Assembly: GCA_963691715.1 (NCBI GenBank)
Contig: OY829281.1
Location: 3,172,852 to 3,236,851, forward strand
Length of the DNA stretch: 64,000 bases
Direction of reading: 5' to 3'
Source: HXMU1420-13 sp963691715
GTDB taxonomy: Bacteria; Bacteroidota; Rhodothermia; Balneolales; Balneolaceae
The notes beneath the pieces were generated by a model that saw nothing but the letters and a program-made list of their open reading frames with translations, did not search any database and was not told the origin of the DNA. The translations under genes were made by a program, and so were the position numbers. Each line of letters begins with the position of its first letter. The first letter of the stretch is position 1. Of the stretch, positions 61,994 to 64,000 are shown piece by piece.

Positions 61994-62944
61994 ATGGCAA
62001 GTTTTGGAGATCTAAACCGAGTGAATACCAATGTGCAATCCCTAGATGCACAACTATCACTTAACCGAGTTAACCGCGACCTATCGAACAGTCGAGAACG
62101 ATTAACTACAGGTAAAAAAATAAACAAGGCAGAAGACAATGCAGCTGGCTATTCGATTGCAACTAAATTGAAAAGTCGTGCAGCTGGTCTAGAGCAATCC
62201 CTACAAAATGTGGGTGATGCTAAATCAGTGCTAGATATCGCGGAATCAAGTTTTGATATCGTAATGGATAGCCTAATCGAAATGAAAAGTCTGGCAACAC
62301 AGGCCGCTAATGATACTCTAGGCGACACGGAGCGTGGTTACATAGGCGATCAAATAGCAGCAATAGGAACAGACATCAATGAAATAGCTAACCAGACTAT
62401 TTATCAAGATACTGAGTTACTTAATGGTACGGATAACTCTGGCAGTATTTCCCTTACATTCCAAACAGGGGAACGCGGAGAAGATACCATTACAGCAACG
62501 GTAGCAGCAGTAAACGTAGGAGAGTTGTTTGCAGCTTCTGGTGATGCTTCTCTTGGAGCTACAACTACAGCAGGTGGTGGTGTTGCTGCTGGTGGAGCAA
62601 TCACGGTAACTGCCGCTACAGCTAGTACTCAAGGTACCTTTACATTTGCAACCACTGCTACGGTGGCAGATTACAACGCCTTCATTAGTGCAGTTGATAC
62701 AGCCATCGATACCATGGCAGGAAATGTGAATACGATCGGTATAACACAATCTTCATTGTCTTTACGTGAGGATACACTCTCTGAATCTATTTCAGCTACA
62801 GAGTCAGCCAAAAGTAGAATACTAGATACTGATTTTGCGAAAGAGCAATCAGAGTCTGTTCGACTACAGATCCTACAGCAGACAGCAACGTCAGCCTTAG
62901 CTCAGGCGAATAACGGACCTCAGGCCGTATTAGGATTTATTTAA
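61994..62944 (+). CDS. fliC: Flagellin 4
   Basis: It has 316 residues. The N-terminal 100 codons are nearly identical at DNA level to flagellin 5, and the central region to flagellins 2 and 5. D0/D1 ends are intact (VQSLDAQLSLNRVNRDLSNS; ILDTDFAKEQSESVRLQILQ). The mosaic similarity suggests gene conversion within the array. Confidence 0.96.
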   Translation: MASFGDLNRVNTNVQSLDAQLSLNRVNRDLSNSRERLTTGKKINKAEDNAAGYSIATKLKSRAAGLEQSLQNVGDAKSVLDIAESSFDIVMDSLIEMKSLATQAANDTLGDTERGYIGDQIAAIGTDINEIANQTIYQDTELLNGTDNSGSISLTFQTGERGEDTITATVAAVNVGELFAASGDASLGATTTAGGGVAAGGAITVTAATASTQGTFTFATTATVADYNAFISAVDTAIDTMAGNVNTIGITQSSLSLREDTLSESISATESAKSRILDTDFAKEQSESVRLQILQQTATSALAQANNGPQAVLGFI

Positions 62945-62967
62945 TCCGACCCTATACACGAGATTAT

Positions 62968-63001
62968 CCACGCTTGCTTCATTGAAGGCGTGGATTTTTT
63001 T
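62968..63001 (+). terminator. Terminator after flagellin 4
   Basis: CCACGC...CTTCA pairs with TGAAG...GCGTGG, followed by a T-run. Confidence 0.8.
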
Positions 63002-63061
63002 GTTTTTAATAGTTTTAAGTTAAAAATAATCATATATATGAATAAATATTAAATTAAAACT

Positions 63062-63087
63062 TAAGATGGGTATTTCTCGATCGATAA
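63062..63087 (+). promoter_or_regulatory. FliA-type promoter, flagellin 5
   Basis: TAAG, 16 bases (ATGGGTATTTCTCGAT), CGATAA, about 55 bases before the ATG. Confidence 0.8.
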
Positions 63088-63142
63088 AAGCTTCACATAG
63101 AACATTAAATTCAAACTAACTATAAAAAAAAAGGTTATTAAA

Positions 63143-64000
63143 ATGGCAAGTTTTGGAGATCTAAACCGAGTGAATACCAATGTGCAATCCCTAGATGCAC
63201 AACTATCACTTAACCGAGTTAATCGCGACTTAGCGAACAGCCAAGAACGATTAACTACTGGTAAAAAAATAAACAAAGCAGAAGATGATGCTGCAGGCTA
63301 TTCGATTGCAACTAAGTTGAAAAGTCGTATAGCTGGTCTAGAGCAATCCCTACAAAATGTGGGTGATGCTAAATCAGTGCTTGATATCGCGGAATCAAGT
63401 TTTGATATCGTGATGGATAGCCTAATCGAAATGAAAAGTTTGGCAACACAGGCTGCTAATGATACCCTAGGCGATACGGAGCGTGGCTATATTGGCGATC
63501 AAATCGAAGCAATAGGTTTGGACATCAATGAAATAGCGAACCAGACTATTTATCAAAACGCGGAACTTCTTAATGGAGTAGATAATTCCGGTAGTGTAAC
63601 ACTTACGTTTCAAACAGGAGAACGCGCAGCAGATACCATTACAGCTACGATTAATGCAGTAAACGTAGGAGAGTTGTTTGCAGCTTCTGGTGATGCTTCT
63701 CTTGGAGCTACAACTACAGCAGGTGGTGGTGTTGCTGATGGTGGAGCAATCACAGTTTCTGCAGCTACAGCTAGTACTCAAGGTACCTTTACATTTGCAA
63801 CTACTGCAACGGCGGCAGATTACAACGCTTTCATTAGTGCAGTTGATACAGCTATCGATACTATGGCAGGAAATGTGAATACGATCGGTATAACACAATC
63901 TTCATTGTCTTTACGTGAGGATACGCTCTCTGAATCTATTTCAGCTACAGAGTCAGCCAAAAGTAGAATACTAGATACTGATTTTGCGAAAGAGCAATCA
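63143..64000 (+). CDS. fliC: Flagellin 5 (3' end outside the window)
   Basis: The ATG at 63143 opens a frame that runs to the window end (286 codons). It begins MASFGDLNRVNTNVQSLDAQ and reaches SAKSRILDTDFAKEQS, so about 30 residues of the C-terminal D0 helix are missing from view. It is very close to flagellin 4. More flagellin copies may follow outside the window. Confidence 0.95.
   Translation, partial: MASFGDLNRVNTNVQSLDAQLSLNRVNRDLANSQERLTTGKKINKAEDDAAGYSIATKLKSRIAGLEQSLQNVGDAKSVLDIAESSFDIVMDSLIEMKSLATQAANDTLGDTERGYIGDQIEAIGLDINEIANQTIYQNAELLNGVDNSGSVTLTFQTGERAADTITATINAVNVGELFAASGDASLGATTTAGGGVADGGAITVSAATASTQGTFTFATTATAADYNAFISAVDTAIDTMAGNVNTIGITQSSLSLREDTLSESISATESAKSRILDTDFAKEQS

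Noticed and set aside
62417..62749. Cys/Ser-rich minus-strand frames opposite flagellin centres (also 60323, 63467)
   Set aside because: Antisense of the GGT/GCA-rich flagellin variable region; they recur with each copy.

Overview
The window is AT-rich DNA from a motile bacterium. It is dominated by one very large flagellar gene cluster that is interrupted by a chromosomal integron. Weak Shine-Dalgarno sites, AT-rich codon use and several cassette products resembling Bacteroidota families (for example a DUF4919-like protein) point to the FCB group (Bacteroidota/Balneolota-like). That placement is an inference; no rRNA or marker gene is present.

Layout. (1) 1-16757, plus strand: fliF (5' end outside the window), fliG, fliH, fliI, fliJ, a MotE-like gene, fliK, flgD, flgE, motA, motB, fliL, fliM, a FliY-like fliN, fliO, fliP, fliQ, fliR. 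(2) 16913-23811, minus strand: flhB-flhA-flhF-flhG-small membrane protein-fliA plus a small basic/acidic protein gene, probably driven from a FliA-type promoter at 24089-24115. (3) 24145-32625, plus strand: flgF, flgG, flgA, flgH, flgI, flgJ, flgN, flgK, flgL and a TPR protein of unknown function. (4) About 32710-47710: a chromosomal integron with intI on the plus strand, attI, an outward-facing candidate Pc promoter, and 20 cassettes on the minus strand separated by attC sites. (5) 47767-51787, minus strand: an NtrC-type sigma54 activator, a possible FlgM-like protein, a FliT-like chaperone, fliD and fliS. (6) 52208-58121, plus strand: a 1560-residue enzyme that joins TPRs, an O-GlcNAc-transferase-type GT41 domain, an FkbM-type methyltransferase and a WecF-type GT56 domain, followed by a WecE-type sugar aminotransferase. 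(7) 58526-64000: five tandem flagellin genes, one broken by an in-frame stop and the last cut by the window end, mostly with matching FliA-type promoters and individual terminators.

How it fits together. Regions 1-3 and 5 encode the basal body, export apparatus, stator, hook, cap and chaperones. FliA and the sigma54 activator are the obvious regulators. Region 6 looks like a dedicated flagellin glycosylation module: WecE would make a dTDP-4-amino-4,6-dideoxyhexose, and the fused enzyme would start, methylate and extend a glycan on flagellin.

The two most interesting systems are this fused glycosylation enzyme and the integron. In the integron, attC sites are short near attI (about 52-121 nt) and become stepwise longer (about 140-196 nt) away from it through hairpin and REP-like insertions. 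One cassette is present twice with an identical body but a different attC. Two cassettes carry unrelated attC types. Two cassette genes carry frameshifts that look like single-A deletions.
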